Shown piece by piece: positions 32,153-45,044 of a stretch of 64,000 bases of DNA. Every line of letters begins with the position of its first letter. Within the stretch, counting starts at the first letter, position 1. A model generated the notes under the pieces. The model was not told the origin of the DNA. It searched no databases and was given only the letters and a program-made list of their open reading frames with translations. Origin of the DNA: Bacillus carboniphilus (lineage in GTDB: Bacteria; Bacillota; Bacilli; Bacillales; JC228); contig NZ_BAAADJ010000006.1 in NCBI RefSeq assembly GCF_039522365.1, positions 100,959 to 164,958 on the forward strand, read 5' to 3'. Position numbers and translations under genes: made by a program.

Positions 32153-33121
32153 TTACGACGGCCTGATCACAAGGTTTGGCTTCTTTTTCAAGCTGTGTCT
32201 TCCATCGATAAAACGAACCGTTCCTGATTTTGCTCGCATAACTAGGGAGTGTGTTAATCCGTAGGAGCCTTTGAATTGGACACCTCTTAATAGCTCACCG
32301 TCTGTTACACCCGTTGCTGCAAAGATGGCGTCATCTCCTCGAACTAAGTCTTCCATGAGTAAGACTTTTTCTAGGTCTAGTCCCATTTTGATGCATCGCT
32401 CTACTTCTTGGTCATTCTGAGGTAGTAATTTCCCTTGGATTTCTCCACCTAAACATTTTAGTGCGACCGCAGCTATAACGCCTTCAGGTGCTCCACCGGA
32501 TCCAAATAAGATATCTACACCCGTATGATCAAACGCAGTATTAATCGCACCTGCAACATCACCATCGTTGATTAACTTAATTCGGGCTCCCGCTTCTCTA
32601 AGCTCTTGAATGATTTTACCGTGTCTTTCACGATTTAAAACGGTTGCTACCACATCTTCAATGTCCTTATTTTTTGCTTTCGCTACAGCTTTTAGGTTGT
32701 CTAATACGGAAGCGTTGATGTCGATTTGACCAACTGCTTCAGGTCCAACTGCAATTTTGTCCATATACATATCTGGAGCATGAAGTAGGCAGCCATTATC
32801 CGCAATAGCCAAAACTGCAAGGGCATTCCAGCCACCTGATGCAACAATGTTTGTCCCTTCTAACGGGTCAACTGCTACATCTACACGAGGGCCATAACCT
32901 GTACCTAGCTTTTCCCCTATATATAACATTGGAGCTTCATCCATTTCTCCTTCTCCAATGACTACCGTTCCTTTCATAGGGACAGTATCAAATACATCAC
33001 GCATCGCACTCGTAGCAGCTTCATCTGCTTCATCCTTTAGTCCTCTTCCCATCCAACGGGCAGAAGCAAGGGCTGCGCCTTCTGTGACACGCACTAACTC
33101 CATTGACAGACTTCGTTCCAT
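32153..33121 (-). CDS. glpX: Fructose-1,6-bisphosphatase, class II
   Basis: Gluconeogenic phosphatase, 322 residues from the ATG at 33121, RBS AGAGGAGG. Metal/substrate motifs seen are [15 protein letters not shown] (about 55-69), VDPLEGTN (about 84-91) and [13 protein letters not shown] near residue 185. A 35-residue upstream extension lacks an RBS. It lies in a group of central-carbon genes (murZ, tal, fbaA) as in B. subtilis. Confidence 0.96.
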   Translation of the reverse strand: MERSLSMELVRVTEGAALASARWMGRGLKDEADEAATSAMRDVFDTVPMKGTVVIGEGEMDEAPMLYIGEKLGTGYGPRVDVAVDPLEGTNIVASGGWNALAVLAIADNGCLLHAPDMYMDKIAVGPEAVGQIDINASVLDNLKAVAKAKNKDIEDVVATVLNRERHGKIIQELREAGARIKLINDGDVAGAINTAFDHTGVDILFGSGGAPEGVIAAVALKCLGGEIQGKLLPQNDQEVERCIKMGLDLEKVLLMEDLVRGDDAIFAATGVTDGELLRGVQFKGSYGLTHSLVMRAKSGTVRFIDGRHSLKKKPNLVIRPS

Positions 33122-33266
33122 GTAAGGTCCTCCTCTTTTGCAAGCCTTTACACCTGATATTGTACCAGATTTCTGATAGGGATTGACGATAGATTGGCAA
33201 AAAATAAGAAATTGGAAAGATTTCATCTATGTTTCTTGGGGTTTTCTTGGTGAGGGATAACCGATT

Positions 33267-33293
33267 ACTCCCCCTTCGAAGCAAAAGGGGGAG
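33267..33293 (-). terminator. Hairpin between murZ and glpX
   Basis: CTCCCCCTT / AAGGGGGAG stem with a short loop in the murZ-glpX spacer. No U-run follows on the minus strand, so termination is uncertain. Confidence 0.5.
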
Positions 33294-33311
33294 GTTTGAT
33301 CGGCTTATGGA

Positions 33312-34598
33312 TTACGAGCTTTTCATCTGCTCGATTTCTTCTTCTGTCATTTTTTCTCGCCAGATTGTAGCACCTAGACCATTCAATTTCTCTACTAAAT
33401 TACTGTATCCACGATCAATATGCTCTAAACCTGTAATTTCAGTGACCCCTTCTGCCATTAAACCTGCAATAACAAGGGCAGCGCCTGCTCTTAAATCACT
33501 CGCTTTGACTTTGGCACCTTGAAGTTGAACTGGGCCCGTAATGATCGCTGAACGACCTTCTACTTTTACATTGGCATTCATTCTTCTTAACTCATCGATA
33601 TGTTTAAAGCGTGCAGAGTAAATCGTATCTGTAACAACACTCGTTCCTTCTGCACTCGTTAATAGGCTAGAAAATGGCTGTTGCAGGTCTGTTGGAAAGC
33701 CTGGATGTACAAGCGTCTTTATGTCAACGGCTTTCACTTTTTCTCCACGTCTTACAAAGATTTGGTCATAACTCGTTTCTACTGTTACTCCCATTTCCCT
33801 AAGCTTTGCAATGACGGACTCTAAGTGCTGAGGAATGACATTATCAATTAACACGCCATCTCCCATAGCCGCACTTAATATCATAAACGTTCCTGCTTCA
33901 ATACGATCTGGAATGATGGTATGTCTGCAGCCTTTCAGCTCTTCAACACCTTCAATACGAATGACGTCAGTACCTGCACCTTTAATTTTAGCGCCCATAC
34001 TCGTAAGTAATGTAGCAACATCGATAATCTCTGGCTCTTTTGCTGCGTTTTCGATGATGGTTTTTCCCTTAGCTTTTACAGCCGCCAGCATTATATTAAT
34101 GGTCGCCCCAACACTTACAACATCAAGGTAAATTCTAGCGCCACGAAGTTCGTCCGCTCTAAGGTAAATGGCACCTTGCTCGTTTGTTACCTTTGCGCCC
34201 AGTGCTTCAAAACCTTTGATATGTTGGTCAATTGGTCGAGGTCCTAAGTGACATCCACCCGGAAGACCAATGACTGCTTTTTTGAATCGACCAAGCATCG
34301 CACCCATTAGATAATAGGAAGCTCTTAATTTCTTTACTTTCCCATTTGGTAACGGCATCGAAACCATTGAACTTGGGTCCACATGCATCATTTGGTCTTC
34401 TAGCGTAACCTTTCCGCCAATTTCCTCTAACAAATCTTTCAGTATTGAAACATCTGATATGTCAGGTAAACCTTCAATGGTTACAGGAGATTCCGCTAAA
34501 ATCGTTGCCGGTATAAGCGCCACAGCACTATTTTTTGCTCCACTCACTCGTATTTGCCCTTTTAACGGATAGGCTCCTGCAATTTTTAGCTTTTCCAT
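33312..34598 (-). CDS. murZ: UDP-N-acetylglucosamine 1-carboxyvinyltransferase (MurA2/MurZ)
   Basis: First committed step of peptidoglycan synthesis (enolpyruvyl transfer to UDP-GlcNAc). 428 residues from the ATG at 34598, RBS GGAAGGGAG. Active-site loop [18 protein letters not shown] near residue 117 includes the fosfomycin-target cysteine. By synteny between tal and glpX this is the second paralogue (murAB/murZ); the main murA is normally in the atp region downstream of this window. Confidence 0.94.
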   Translation of the reverse strand: MEKLKIAGAYPLKGQIRVSGAKNSAVALIPATILAESPVTIEGLPDISDVSILKDLLEEIGGKVTLEDQMMHVDPSSMVSMPLPNGKVKKLRASYYLMGAMLGRFKKAVIGLPGGCHLGPRPIDQHIKGFEALGAKVTNEQGAIYLRADELRGARIYLDVVSVGATINIMLAAVKAKGKTIIENAAKEPEIIDVATLLTSMGAKIKGAGTDVIRIEGVEELKGCRHTIIPDRIEAGTFMILSAAMGDGVLIDNVIPQHLESVIAKLREMGVTVETSYDQIFVRRGEKVKAVDIKTLVHPGFPTDLQQPFSSLLTSAEGTSVVTDTIYSARFKHIDELRRMNANVKVEGRSAIITGPVQLQGAKVKASDLRAGAALVIAGLMAEGVTEITGLEHIDRGYSNLVEKLNGLGATIWREKMTEEEIEQMKSS

Positions 34599-34766
34599 GT
34601 TAGACTCCCTTCCCATTGTAGCTTTACTCTTACGCAAAGTTAGTATTTTTTTCCACATTCAATAGATTATTCCGAACTGTATACTATTTACTAGTTTACA
34701 CAAAAAATAGTGAATCATGAAGTAATACTTCAAAATTTTAGAAAATAGTTCTTTTGGATGTAGGTC

Positions 34767-35420
34767 CTAGGCTTTATCTCCGAAGGTACTATTCCAATCT
34801 TTTAAGAAAGCGTCAATTCCTTTATCTGTTAACGGATGCTGGAGTAACTGCATGATCACCTTATACGGGATGGTTGCAATATGGGCGCCTCTAAGAGCTG
34901 CCTCTGTTACATGTTGAGGATGTCTGACAGAAGCTGCAATAATTTCTGAATCGATATCATGTATTTGGAAAATGGTATGGATATCAGAGATGAGATCGAG
35001 CCCATTAAATCCAATATCATCCAGTCTTCCGATAAACGGGGAAACATAGGTTGCACCTGCTCTTGCTGCAAGTAGGGCTTGGTTGGCACTAAAGATGAGG
35101 GTTACATTTGTTTTAATTCCTTCTTTTGAAAAAGCATGGGTTGCTTTTAATCCTTCAGCTGTCATAGGGACTTTAATAGTGATGTTCGGTGCAATACCAG
35201 CTAGTTCTTTTCCTTCTTGAATCATACCTTCTGCATCAAGAGCAATGACTTCAGCACTTACGGAACCACTCACAATACTAGTGATTTCTTTTAGCCTTTC
35301 GTGAAAAGAAACGCCTTCTTTTGCCACAAGTGTAGGATTTGTTGTCACTCCCGCAATAACACCTAAATCGTTTGCATCTTTAATCTCTTGTAGGTTTGCC
35401 GTATCAATAAAGAACTTCAT
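34767..35420 (-). CDS. tal: Transaldolase (FSA-like small type)
   Basis: Pentose-phosphate transaldolase or fructose-6-phosphate aldolase-like enzyme. 217 residues: [18 protein letters not shown] start, [13 protein letters not shown] near residue 25, and the Schiff-base lysine in [13 protein letters not shown] near residue 83. Length fits the small decameric family (B. subtilis YwjH). RBS GGGGAGG. It probably forms a unit with fbaA, 75 nt upstream, though a terminator lies between them. Confidence 0.93.
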   Translation of the reverse strand: MKFFIDTANLQEIKDANDLGVIAGVTTNPTLVAKEGVSFHERLKEITSIVSGSVSAEVIALDAEGMIQEGKELAGIAPNITIKVPMTAEGLKATHAFSKEGIKTNVTLIFSANQALLAARAGATYVSPFIGRLDDIGFNGLDLISDIHTIFQIHDIDSEIIAASVRHPQHVTEAALRGAHIATIPYKVIMQLLQHPLTDKGIDAFLKDWNSTFGDKA

Positions 35421-35457
35421 CCTATTTTCCTCCCCTGTTTATACATAATGTTTATAA

Positions 35458-35487
35458 AGGAAACCGCCTCAAAAAAAGGCGGTTCCA
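35458..35487 (-). terminator. Terminator after fbaA
   Basis: GGAACCGCC / GGCGGTTTCC stem whose loop is mostly T, followed by TTTATAA on the minus strand; located between fbaA and tal. Confidence 0.75.
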
Positions 35488-35495
35488 ATTGTATC

Positions 35496-36353
35496 TTAAG
35501 CTTTATTTGAAGAACCAAATTCGCGCATTTTACCTTTTACGGTTTCTTTAATAGCGTCACGAGCTGGCCCTAAGTATTTACGAGGATCGTACATGTCTGT
35601 CTTTTCTGCTAATACTTGACGAACAGCCTTGGCAGAAGAGATTTGGTTTTCAGTATTTACATTGATTTTCGCTGTTCCAAATGAGATTGCTTTTTGGATA
35701 TCCTTTGTTGGGATACCTGTTCCACCGTGAAGAACAAGTGGTAATCCAGTCGCATTCCCGATTTCTTCCATCTCCTTGAAACCAAGGTTTGGTTCTCCTT
35801 TATAAGGACCGTGAACAGAACCCAATGCAGGCGCTAGGCAATCGATACCTGTTCGCTTCACAAGCTCTTCACATTCTTTAGGATCTGCGTAGATTACACC
35901 GTCAGCAACCACATCGTCCTCTTGTCCACCAACTGTACCAAGCTCTGCTTCTACAGATACTCCATGGATATGTGCTAATTCAACAACCTTAGCCGTTGTC
36001 GCGATATTTTCTTCAAACGGATGATGAGAAGCATCAATCATAACGGATGTAAATCCTGCATGAATCGCTTGGGCACACTTTTCAAAGCTTGAACCGTGGT
36101 CTAAATGGATTGCAACAGGAACTGTCACATTGTATTCTTCCATTAAGTTTTTAACCATGCCAACAACGGTTTTAAAACCACCCATATAACGAGCAGCGCC
36201 TTCAGAAACACCGCAGATTACAGGTGATTTTTCTTCTTCAGCAGCTTGAAGAATCGCTTGAGTAAATTCAAGGTTATTTAAGTTGAATTGGCCAACTGCA
36301 TAACCTTCTTCTTTTGCTTTAATAAGCATTTCTTTCATGGATACTAGGGGCAT
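35496..36353 (-). CDS. fbaA: Fructose-bisphosphate aldolase, class II
   Basis: Zinc-dependent aldolase of glycolysis and gluconeogenesis, 285 residues from the ATG at 36353 ([20 protein letters not shown]), RBS AGGAGG. Zinc-ligand motifs [12 protein letters not shown] (about 78-89) and the [11 protein letters not shown] / [10 protein letters not shown] segments (about 178-217) are present. The 12-residue extension upstream lies before the RBS and is rejected. Confidence 0.97.
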   Translation of the reverse strand: MPLVSMKEMLIKAKEEGYAVGQFNLNNLEFTQAILQAAEEEKSPVICGVSEGAARYMGGFKTVVGMVKNLMEEYNVTVPVAIHLDHGSSFEKCAQAIHAGFTSVMIDASHHPFEENIATTAKVVELAHIHGVSVEAELGTVGGQEDDVVADGVIYADPKECEELVKRTGIDCLAPALGSVHGPYKGEPNLGFKEMEEIGNATGLPLVLHGGTGIPTKDIQKAISFGTAKINVNTENQISSAKAVRQVLAEKTDMYDPRKYLGPARDAIKETVKGKMREFGSSNKA

Positions 36354-36603
36354 TCTAATTTCCTCCTTATGTAAGAATAAGTATAGCATTCAGCGATAGA
36401 AACGTAGTTTGTTTAAAACAGCTATTTCCAATATTAGCTTCTTTCCACACTAAAAATAATATTCCTCCATATGAAAAAAAACAACATTCGTTATCTTAAT
36501 GTATTTGTAACCTCTGGTAACCTCTACATGGAAGGACACCGAAGTCTATACTACTTCTTTAAATTGCTGTGAATCAGCCCTGAAATTTCACTTTCAAAGT
36601 ATA
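36354..36603. other. spo0F-fbaA intergenic region
   Basis: AT-rich and without an ORF I can support. It should contain the fbaA promoter. The spo0F terminator occupies the part next to spo0F. Confidence 0.4.
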
Positions 36604-36667
36604 ACAAAAAGCAGGAGCTTTGACTATTTTAACCTCTCGGATAGAGGTTCTAATCTAAGCTCCTACA
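36604..36667 (-). terminator. Terminator after spo0F
   Basis: TAGGAGCTT / AAGCTCCTG outer arms with an inner AACCTCTATCCGAGAGGTT hairpin, followed by CTTTTTGTTA on the minus strand. Confidence 0.85.
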
Positions 36668-36708
36668 TGTACAATATGTATAGAATAAATGCTATTTTAT
36701 ATTTACCA

Positions 36709-37080
36709 TTAACTAGATTTCAGCGGTAGATATTTTCGAACCGCTGTACGTATATCATCAATATCAAAAGGCTTTGCAAAATGTGTTAGCGCTCCTAAAT
36801 CCTTCGCTTCTTGAATCAGGTCTAGCTCCCCATAGGCTGTCATAATAATGACACGGATGTCTTCATCGATTACTTTCATTCTCTTAAGAATCTCAATTCC
36901 ATCCATACCCGGTATTTTCATATCAAGTAGTACAAGATCAGGGGAATGACTTTTGACGATTTCTAAAGCTTGGACTCCATTAGCAGCTTGGAACGTCTGA
37001 TACCCTTCTTTATTAAACACTTCATTTAAAAGAATTCTAATCCCAAACTGATCGTCCACAATTAAAATTTTTTCTTTCAT
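36709..37080 (-). CDS. spo0F: Sporulation phosphorelay response regulator Spo0F
   Basis: Single-domain receiver that accepts phosphate from sporulation kinases (KinA-type) and passes it to Spo0B. 123 residues; acidic pocket ILIVDDQ (D9, D10), phosphorylated Asp53 in [13 protein letters not shown], and the conserved Lys in [11 protein letters not shown] near residue 103. It is almost identical to the B. subtilis protein. RBS GAGGTGGAGAG. Divergent from the DUF2529 gene. Confidence 0.98.
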   Translation of the reverse strand: MKEKILIVDDQFGIRILLNEVFNKEGYQTFQAANGVQALEIVKSHSPDLVLLDMKIPGMDGIEILKRMKVIDEDIRVIIMTAYGELDLIQEAKDLGALTHFAKPFDIDDIRTAVRKYLPLKSS

Positions 37081-37309
37081 CTCTCCACCTCTTCCCGTTT
37101 TCGATACTTAAATTGTTACCTGAATAATCTCTCTTCACCTTTTATTCTATTTTGCAGGTTCCAATTCCTTCTACAATTTCCATATTTATAGTATTTTCGA
37201 AAAATAATTTCTAGATTTACTATAAATCTTCTCATATATTTTACAATGTTTTTTTATTTTCTTACAATAGTATCCACAGAACCTAAATGAAGTAAGGAGC
37301 TTTTTAGAC

Positions 37310-37825
37310 ATGAATAAAATATTTACTACGCAGCTGACAGGACTTTTTCAGCGGTTATCTACAGATGATTACGGCTATCAATTTGAAGACGCAGCTAGAC
37401 TCCTTTCCCAAGCAATAATTGGTGAAGGTTCTATATATTTATATGGGAGTCAGGAACTCTCTGCCGTTCTAGCGGAGGCTTTGAACGGGGTGGAGCCTCT
37501 ACCTTCTGTAAAAGAATTAACGTTGGATAATGTAAAAGAGATGACGATTGCGGACCGTGCATGGATCTTCACAAGGGAAATTTCTCAGGTAAAAGAACTT
37601 ACATCCATGTTAGAGGACAACCAAATTCCGTTTGTCGTTGTTGCCAATAAAGAAAAAAATTCAGATGAGACTGTGGGAGATATACTAATTGACCTAAAAG
37701 TAAACCGTGGGTTAATTCCAGGGGAGACAGGTGAACGATTTGGTTATCCGACGGGAATGGCATCGTTGTTCATTTATCATCAGATTCACTTTTTGATTAG
37801 GGAGATGTTGGAGGAGGAAGAGTAA
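37310..37825 (+). CDS. ywjG: DUF2529 family protein (YwjG-like)
   Basis: 171 residues with a fold resembling a sugar-isomerase-type domain: YLYGSQELSAVLAEAL and the C-terminal FGYPTGMASLFIYHQIHFLI are the recognisable parts. Function unknown. It occupies the conserved place between spo0F and pyrG. RBS GTAAGGAGC lies upstream. Divergent from spo0F and followed by the 193-bp repeat array. Confidence 0.85.
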   Translation: MNKIFTTQLTGLFQRLSTDDYGYQFEDAARLLSQAIIGEGSIYLYGSQELSAVLAEALNGVEPLPSVKELTLDNVKEMTIADRAWIFTREISQVKELTSMLEDNQIPFVVVANKEKNSDETVGDILIDLKVNRGLIPGETGERFGYPTGMASLFIYHQIHFLIREMLEEEE

Positions 37826-37839
37826 ATTTTTCCGGAGCT

Positions 37840-38315
37840 GGGTATGTTAGAACCCTGAAAACCGGCATTTTGTAAAATTAACGGAACCTGGGTCCGCTAT
37901 GTTATTTAAGCGGACAAGAGATCCGTTATTTGCCTAAAAAAGCGCGATTTCAATAATTTGGCGGACAGAGCTTCCGTTATTTGGTTTAAATCGGTGTAAA
38001 ATGGCTTCAAAATAGTCAATTAGCGGAACCTGTGTCCGGTTGAACCCCTAAAACCGGCATTTTTATAAAAATAGCGGAACCTTAGTCCGGCTAGCGATTT
38101 AAGCGGACAGGAGATCCCTTATTTGCCTAAAAAAGCGCGATTTCAATGATTTGGCGGACAGAGCTTCCGCTATTTGGCTAAAATGTATAGAAAATGGACT
38201 CAAAAAGGTCGATTAGCGGAACCTGTGTCCGGTTGACCCTCAAAAACCGGCATTTTTATTAAAATAACGGAACGTGGGTCCGGCTAGGAATTGAAGTGGA
38301 CAGGAGGTTCACTAT
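37840..38315. repeat. 193-bp tandem array, CGGAACC...GTCCG family (locus 1)
   Basis: About 2.4 copies of a 193-bp unit: CGGAAC landmarks at 37882, 38075 and 38268, each exactly 193 bp apart. Each unit contains short hairpin-like pieces, CGGAACCTGTGTCCG and GCGGACAGAGCTTCCGC. It fills the gap between the convergent DUF2529 gene and pyrG. Confidence 0.95.
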
Positions 38316-38336
38316 CTGCCAGCATCTATCCCAAAA

Positions 38337-38389
38337 CAAAAGGAAGTGGAGAGAAAGATTTATCTTTTTCCCCACTTCCTTTATTTTAT
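38337..38389 (-). terminator. Terminator after pyrG (bidirectional)
   Basis: AGGAAGTGGGGAAAA / TTTCTCTCCACTTCCT stem with T-runs on both ends, just past the pyrG stop, also positioned to stop leftward or rightward read-through from the array. Confidence 0.88.
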
Positions 38390-38399
38390 AGCCTTATTA

Positions 38400-40019
<1,620 letters not shown>

Positions 40020-40174
40020 TTATACTTAATTTTTCTTTATTTATTTGCTCACGTAGTAGGGGAAAGGACGGTTCACTTCCTACATTTAAGTAAACAGCTT
40101 ATAAAAAAAGTTTTTCCTATAGAGTTAAAATAACTCATACTTTTTTATGCTATTGAACCGATTGTTTATCAAAC

Positions 40175-40406
40175 GCTGTTTTCGCATATATTGTTTCTTT
40201 GAACAATAGTTGATTCTTTAAACAAAGGTCGTTGATTTCCGTTGCAGGTGCTTGCTTTCCGCGGGCGGTCCGGGAGCCTCCTCGTCGCTTTCGCTCCTGC
40301 GGGGTCTCCCTTGTCCCTCTTCTCCCGTCGGAGTCAAGCACCTTCCACTCCAATCAACTGCACTTGAACTATAAAATCCATAAACAATACCCTTTACAAA
40401 ACAGTC
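40175..40406. repeat. MITE-like palindromic element, copy B
   Basis: 232 bp, same structure as at 10998: left arm GCTGTTTTCGCATATATTGT, inner stem GTTGATT (40231) / AATCAAC (40352), GC-rich core with GGGAGCCTCCTCGTCGC, right arm ending ACAAAACAGTC. It lies between rpoE and pyrG. The inner core is nearly identical to copies A and C while the outer arms are more diverged. Confidence 0.9.
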
Positions 40407-40414
40407 ATTTAAAA

Positions 40415-40453
40415 TAAAAAAAAGCCCCACTTACACTTTCATGTAAGGGAGCT
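40415..40453 (-). terminator. Terminator after rpoE
   Basis: CTCCCTTACA / TGTAAGTGGGG stem followed by CTTTTTTTTATT on the minus strand. Confidence 0.88.
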
Positions 40454-40535
40454 TAGTGCACATTTTTAGAACGTCCTTTTTAAGGAGCCCAAAAAGTATT
40501 CTACAAGTCCTACATAGGGATGTCAAGATGATTAT

Positions 40536-41114
40536 TTAGAGGTCATCGTCCTCTTCATCTATTTCATCTTCATCTAGTTCTTCATCTTCGTCTAAATACT
40601 CATCATCTTCTTCAATGACCTCGTCATCGTCGAAGTCTTCGTCGTCGTCATCGATTTCGTCGAAGTCTTCGTCTTCTTCTTCGTCATCGTCATCATCATC
40701 TAATAACTCATCTTCATCATATTCTTCATCTAGATCATCAAAGTCTAGATCTTCTTCATCAATATCATCAAAGTCATCTACGATTTCCTCATCTTCCGTA
40801 GCCTTTTTACCCTTTTTCTTCTTCGGACGAATGGTAGGTACTGTTTCCTCTTCTATTTGGTCAATCGGATACCAACCACGTAAACCCCATCTATTTTCAC
40901 CGATGCAAATAAAACGACCATCAATATTTACATCTGTGTAAAATTGAGATATTCTCTCGCGCACTTGCTCGTCAGAACGTTCTAAAATTGATGCAATCTC
41001 AGATACCATGTCACTAAATGCCATTGGCTCCTTTTTTTCTTCCAATAATAGATGAGCCAATTCAATTGCGGACATTTCTTGGAGTTCTTCTTTTGCGTAA
41101 TTTTTCAGACTCAA
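40536..41114 (-). CDS. rpoE: RNA polymerase delta subunit
   Basis: Gram-positive delta factor that increases RNA polymerase recycling and promoter specificity. 192 residues: a folded N-terminal domain (MSLKNYAKEELQEMSAIELA to about residue 90, with FYTDVNIDGRFICIG) and a C-terminal tail of almost unbroken Asp/Glu (about 110-192) after a basic RPKKKKGKK linker. The TTG at 41114, 9 nt from AAGGAAG, gives the family N-terminus. The Ser-rich ORF on the other strand is only the complement of the acidic codons. Confidence 0.95.
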   Translation of the reverse strand: MSLKNYAKEELQEMSAIELAHLLLEEKKEPMAFSDMVSEIASILERSDEQVRERISQFYTDVNIDGRFICIGENRWGLRGWYPIDQIEEETVPTIRPKKKKGKKATEDEEIVDDFDDIDEEDLDFDDLDEEYDEDELLDDDDDDEEEDEDFDEIDDDDEDFDDDEVIEEDDEYLDEDEELDEDEIDEEDDDL

Positions 41115-41173
41115 GAACACGCACTTCCTTTCCAAGAGATATAAGATCAAATAATAAGACCTAATTTATTATG

Positions 41174-41206
41174 TAAAAACAAGAGAGCCTGTAAAATGCT
41201 CTCAAA
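41174..41206 (-). terminator. Terminator after the small membrane protein gene
   Basis: GAGAGC / GCTCTC stem followed by TTGTTTTT on the minus strand. Confidence 0.8.
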
Positions 41207-41252
41207 ATCCATATTTATCATTATAAACAAATTCTAAACCTTTATGCTAGCG

Positions 41253-41486
41253 CTATTTTGCCTTTGCTCTTTTTTCGTAATCTTGATCAGGTTCCGAATT
41301 CTTTTCTTGCGATGCTGCTTGTTTTTCTATTTTCGCTTTTTTTATCTCTTTCCAAGCTAGGTGAAAGAGGTAAAAAGAGAACAAAAAGATAGGGATTGCA
41401 CCTAAGTGAAATTGATATAGAAAGTGTGTAGCCACAAGAAATAATGCGACAATTATGATTTGTTTAGTCCATTTCCAGATGACCAT
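41253..41486 (-). CDS. Small membrane protein of unknown function
   Basis: 77 residues from the ATG at 41486 (MVIWKWTKQIIIVALFLVAT), RBS AAGGAGTG. Two membrane segments (about 6-23 and 28-45) and a highly charged tail with KKAKIEKQAASQEKNSEPDQ. I recognise no family. Between icmF and rpoE with its own terminator. Confidence 0.7.
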   Translation of the reverse strand: MVIWKWTKQIIIVALFLVATHFLYQFHLGAIPIFLFSFYLFHLAWKEIKKAKIEKQAASQEKNSEPDQDYEKRAKAK

Positions 41487-41601
41487 GTAGCCGTACACTC
41501 CTTTCAAAGTATGAAACCGTTCTCTTTACCTTTACTCTACTATAACTTTCGACCTAAAAAAACTATTTGTTTGTAAAATTATTGAGAAGTTTTGTTCTGA
41601 G

Positions 41602-41637
41602 AAAAAAAGGCAAACTTCCCATACATGAAGTTTGCCA
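41602..41637 (-). terminator. Terminator after icmF
   Basis: GGCAAACTTC / GAAGTTTGCC stem followed by TTTTTTTC on the minus strand. Confidence 0.9.
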
Positions 41638-41652
41638 ATTAGAACAAGATTC

Positions 41653-44600
41653 TTACATATTTCTTCGGTATTGCCCACCAACCTCATATAATGCTCTTGT
41701 AATTTGACCTAGGCTTGCTACCTTTACTGTTTCCATTAACTCAGCAAAGATATTACCACCAGATAATGCTACTTGCTTTAATTTTTCCAAAGCTTCTTCT
41801 GCTTCACTTGCATGATTTCCTTGGAATTCTTTGAGGTTGTGAATTTGTAGTTCTTTTTCTTCTTTTGTTGCACGAGCTAATTCCATTGAATCTAACTCTT
41901 CTTCTGAAGGAGGATTAGGATTCAAGTATGTGTTTACGCCAATAATCGGAAGTTCACCAGAGTGTTTCTTCATTTCGTAGTACATGGATTCCTCTTGGAT
42001 TTTTCCTCTTTGGTACTGGGATTCCATAGCTCCTAGTACGCCACCTCGATCATCGATTCGCTCAAATTCTTTTAATATGGCTTCTTCCACTAATTCCGTA
42101 AGCTCTTCAATAATGAATGAACCTTGGAGAGGGTTCTCATTTTTCGTTAAGCCATGCTCTTTTGTAATAATCATCTGAATCGCCATTGCACGTCGTACAG
42201 ATTCCTCTGTTGGTGTTGTTATGGCTTCATCATAAGCATTGGTATGAAGAGAGTTACAGTTGTCATGTAACGCCATAAGTGCTTGTAAAGTTGTGCGAAT
42301 GTCATTGAAATCTATTTCTTGAGCATGGAGTGAACGACCAGATGTTTGAATGTGATACTTCAGCTTCTGGCTTCTTTCGTTTGCTCCATATTTATCACGC
42401 ATAACAATGGACCAAATTCTTCTCGCTACACGCCCAATAACTGTATACTCTGGATCTAATCCATTTGAGAAGAAGAATGACAGATTTGGAGCAAAGTCAT
42501 CAATATTCATACCACGGCTCAAATAGTATTCTACATACGTAAAACCATTTGCAAGTGTGAAAGCTAGCTGTGAAATGGGGTTAGCTCCCGCTTCTGCAAT
42601 ATGATAACCCGAAATAGATACGGAATAGTAATTTCGAACCTTTTCATCGATAAAATATTGTTGAATATCTCCCATCATTTTCAACGCAAATTCGGTTGAG
42701 AAGATACACGTATTTTGACCTTGATCTTCTTTCAAAATGTCAGCTTGAACCGTACCTCTAACAGTTTGTAACGTTTGGCTCTTCACTTGTAAAAACTCAT
42801 CTACAGTAAGGACACGACCTAGCTCTTCCTCTTTTTCACGAACTTGTTGGTCAATCGCTGTATTGAGGAACATCGCTAAAATAATGGGAGCAGGTCCGTT
42901 AATGGTCATAGACACTGATGTCATTGGATGACATAAATCAAATCCATCGTAAAGCTTTTTCATATCATCAAGTGTACAAACGCTTACTCCACTTTCTCCG
43001 ATTTTCCCGTAAATATCCGGTCTATAATCAGGGTCTTCACCGTAAAGTGTCACTGAATCAAAGGCAGTACTAAGTCGTTTCGCATCATCGTCTTTCGATA
43101 AATAATGGAAACGGCGGTTCGTTCTTTCCGGTGTTCCCTCACCAGCGAATTGACGCTTCGGATCTTCTCCTTGACGTTTAAACGGAAAGACCCCTGCTGT
43201 ATATGGAAACATACCCGGAACATTTTCTTTATAAACCCATCTTAGTATCTCTCCATAGTCCTTGTATTTCGGAAGGGAAACCTTAGGGATATGAAGCCCT
43301 GATAAGCTCTTTGTTTTTAGTTCAGTTACGATCTCTTTGTCTCTAATTTTAGTTACAAACTGGTCTGCACTATATTTTTCTTTCAGGCTTTCCCAATTCG
43401 CTAAAACTTTTTGAGACTCTGGTGTAAGCTTTTCTTCTGTTCTATCTTTTAATGCTTCCAGAGAACGAATGACCTCTTCGTTTCCTTCAGATTCCTTTGC
43501 TGCTTCCAATGCGCCATCTAATTGGAACAAACGGCGAGCTATCTCTACTTGTTCCTCAGCGTTTTGGTGGTAACGTCTGACCGTATCAGCAATTTCTCTT
43601 AAGTAGTAGCGGCGATCATTCGGAATGATGATATTTTGCTTTTCCACTTCCACATCTTTTGAAAAAGTTGTGGTGAAGTTCTTTTGGCATTTCGTATTCA
43701 CGACTTCAATTAGTGCTGCAAATAGTGCATTGGTTCCCGGGTCATTAAATTGGCTTGCAATCGTACCATAAACAGGCATCTTATCGAGTTCTTGGTCAAA
43801 TAGCATACGACTTCTTTGATACTGCTTTTGAACCTGCCTTCTTGCATCCTCAGACCCTTTACGCTCAAATTTATTGATGACGATTAGGTCAGCAAAGTCA
43901 ATCATGTCAATCTTCTCAAGTTGTGAAGGTGCACCGAACTCACTCGTCATTACATACATGGATACATCACAAATATTTGTGATTTCAGCATCCCCTTGAC
44001 CGATTCCACTTGTTTCCACGACAACAAGGTCAAAGCCAGCAGCTTTTACTACTGAAATGGCATCCTTGATTGCTAATGATAGCTCTGATCTTGACCCACG
44101 TGTTGCTAAACTACGCATATACACACGGTTAGAGAAGATTGCATTCATACGGATTCTATCTCCAAGTAGAGCTCCACCCGTCTTTTGCTTGGTTGGATCT
44201 ACCGATAAAATGGCAATTCTTTGTTCCGGTAATTCACGAAGGAAACGACGAACGAGTTCATCGGTTAATGAACTTTTCCCCGCTCCTCCTGTTCCCGTAA
44301 TCCCAACAACCGGTACGTCCTTTGCAGAAGCCTTCACTTCATTTAACAATTCAACGGCAGCCGCTGCTTCTAATTCGTCCACTCCGTATTCGGCTAGGGT
44401 AATACAAGAAGCAACAGCAGATGGTTCTCCGCTCTTTACCTTTTCTAAAATCGACTTATCAAAATCACGAATAGTTGCGAAATCACACTCTTCAAGCATC
44501 TGGTTAATCATGCCTTGAAGACCGTGTTTTCTTCCATCCTCTGGTGAAAAGATGCGTGCAATTCCATAATCGTGAAGCTCTTTGATTTCACGTGGAATGA

Positions 44601-44913
44601 TGACACCGCCTCCACCTCCATAAATACGGATGTGGCTTGCTCCCTTTTCTTGGAGTAGGTCATACATGTATTTAAAGTATTCAACGTGCCCACCTTGATA
44701 GGAAGACATGGCAATCCCTTGAACATCTTCTTGAATGGCAGCTTGAACGACTTCCTCTACGGAACGGTTATGGCCAAGATGAATGACTTCAACTCCACTT
44801 GCCTGTAGAATTCTTCTCATTATGTTAATGGAAGCGTCGTGACCATCGAACAAACTTGATGCTGTTACGAAGCGGATGTGATGCTTCGGTTTGTAAACCA
44901 TTTGTGTGGTCAT
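41653..44913 (-). CDS. icmF: Fused isobutyryl-CoA mutase (IcmF)
   Basis: Adenosylcobalamin enzyme interconverting isobutyryl-CoA and n-butyryl-CoA, with its own G-protein chaperone. 1086 residues in the IcmF order: N-terminal B12-binding domain (about 10-140; [17 protein letters not shown] and VIHLGHNRS), MeaB-like GTPase domain (Walker [17 protein letters not shown] near residue 206), and C-terminal mutase barrel (about 560-1086, including [20 protein letters not shown]). ATG at 44913 after AAGGGGGAT; the 43-residue extension upstream runs into an old repeat and is rejected. It lies at the end of the acyl-CoA gene cluster but is separated from the TetR gene by 412 bp of repeats. Confidence 0.95.
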   Translation of the reverse strand: MTTQMVYKPKHHIRFVTASSLFDGHDASINIMRRILQASGVEVIHLGHNRSVEEVVQAAIQEDVQGIAMSSYQGGHVEYFKYMYDLLQEKGASHIRIYGGGGGVIIPREIKELHDYGIARIFSPEDGRKHGLQGMINQMLEECDFATIRDFDKSILEKVKSGEPSAVASCITLAEYGVDELEAAAAVELLNEVKASAKDVPVVGITGTGGAGKSSLTDELVRRFLRELPEQRIAILSVDPTKQKTGGALLGDRIRMNAIFSNRVYMRSLATRGSRSELSLAIKDAISVVKAAGFDLVVVETSGIGQGDAEITNICDVSMYVMTSEFGAPSQLEKIDMIDFADLIVINKFERKGSEDARRQVQKQYQRSRMLFDQELDKMPVYGTIASQFNDPGTNALFAALIEVVNTKCQKNFTTTFSKDVEVEKQNIIIPNDRRYYLREIADTVRRYHQNAEEQVEIARRLFQLDGALEAAKESEGNEEVIRSLEALKDRTEEKLTPESQKVLANWESLKEKYSADQFVTKIRDKEIVTELKTKSLSGLHIPKVSLPKYKDYGEILRWVYKENVPGMFPYTAGVFPFKRQGEDPKRQFAGEGTPERTNRRFHYLSKDDDAKRLSTAFDSVTLYGEDPDYRPDIYGKIGESGVSVCTLDDMKKLYDGFDLCHPMTSVSMTINGPAPIILAMFLNTAIDQQVREKEEELGRVLTVDEFLQVKSQTLQTVRGTVQADILKEDQGQNTCIFSTEFALKMMGDIQQYFIDEKVRNYYSVSISGYHIAEAGANPISQLAFTLANGFTYVEYYLSRGMNIDDFAPNLSFFFSNGLDPEYTVIGRVARRIWSIVMRDKYGANERSQKLKYHIQTSGRSLHAQEIDFNDIRTTLQALMALHDNCNSLHTNAYDEAITTPTEESVRRAMAIQMIITKEHGLTKNENPLQGSFIIEELTELVEEAILKEFERIDDRGGVLGAMESQYQRGKIQEESMYYEMKKHSGELPIIGVNTYLNPNPPSEEELDSMELARATKEEKELQIHNLKEFQGNHASEAEEALEKLKQVALSGGNIFAELMETVKVASLGQITRALYEVGGQYRRNM

Positions 44914-44966
44914 GGTACATCCCCCTTTGTTCGTTTTAAATTTAATTAGGACTATCAGATTGTTTA

Positions 44967-45035
44967 AATGGGCCCGCAGCCCTCCTACACTTTGTTTCCG
45001 CGGACTTACAATCGAGCCTCCTCGGGTCGTGCCTT
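44967..45035. repeat. Decayed half-copy of palindromic element (copy E)
   Basis: GGGCCCGCAGCCC, TACACTT, TTTCCGCGG and GAGCCTCCTCG match the left half and core of the copy D subfamily (18.66 kb), but no right arm follows. It abuts the 52-bp array in the icmF-TetR gap. Confidence 0.65.
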
Positions 45036-45044
45036 GTATCACTC

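Noticed and set aside
40615..40941. 108-residue Ser-rich frame opposite rpoE
   Set aside because: It is the complement of the GAN/GAY acidic codons of the delta-subunit tail.
44914..45042. 43-residue extension of IcmF
   Set aside because: It reads through the decayed palindromic element and has no RBS; 44913 has one.
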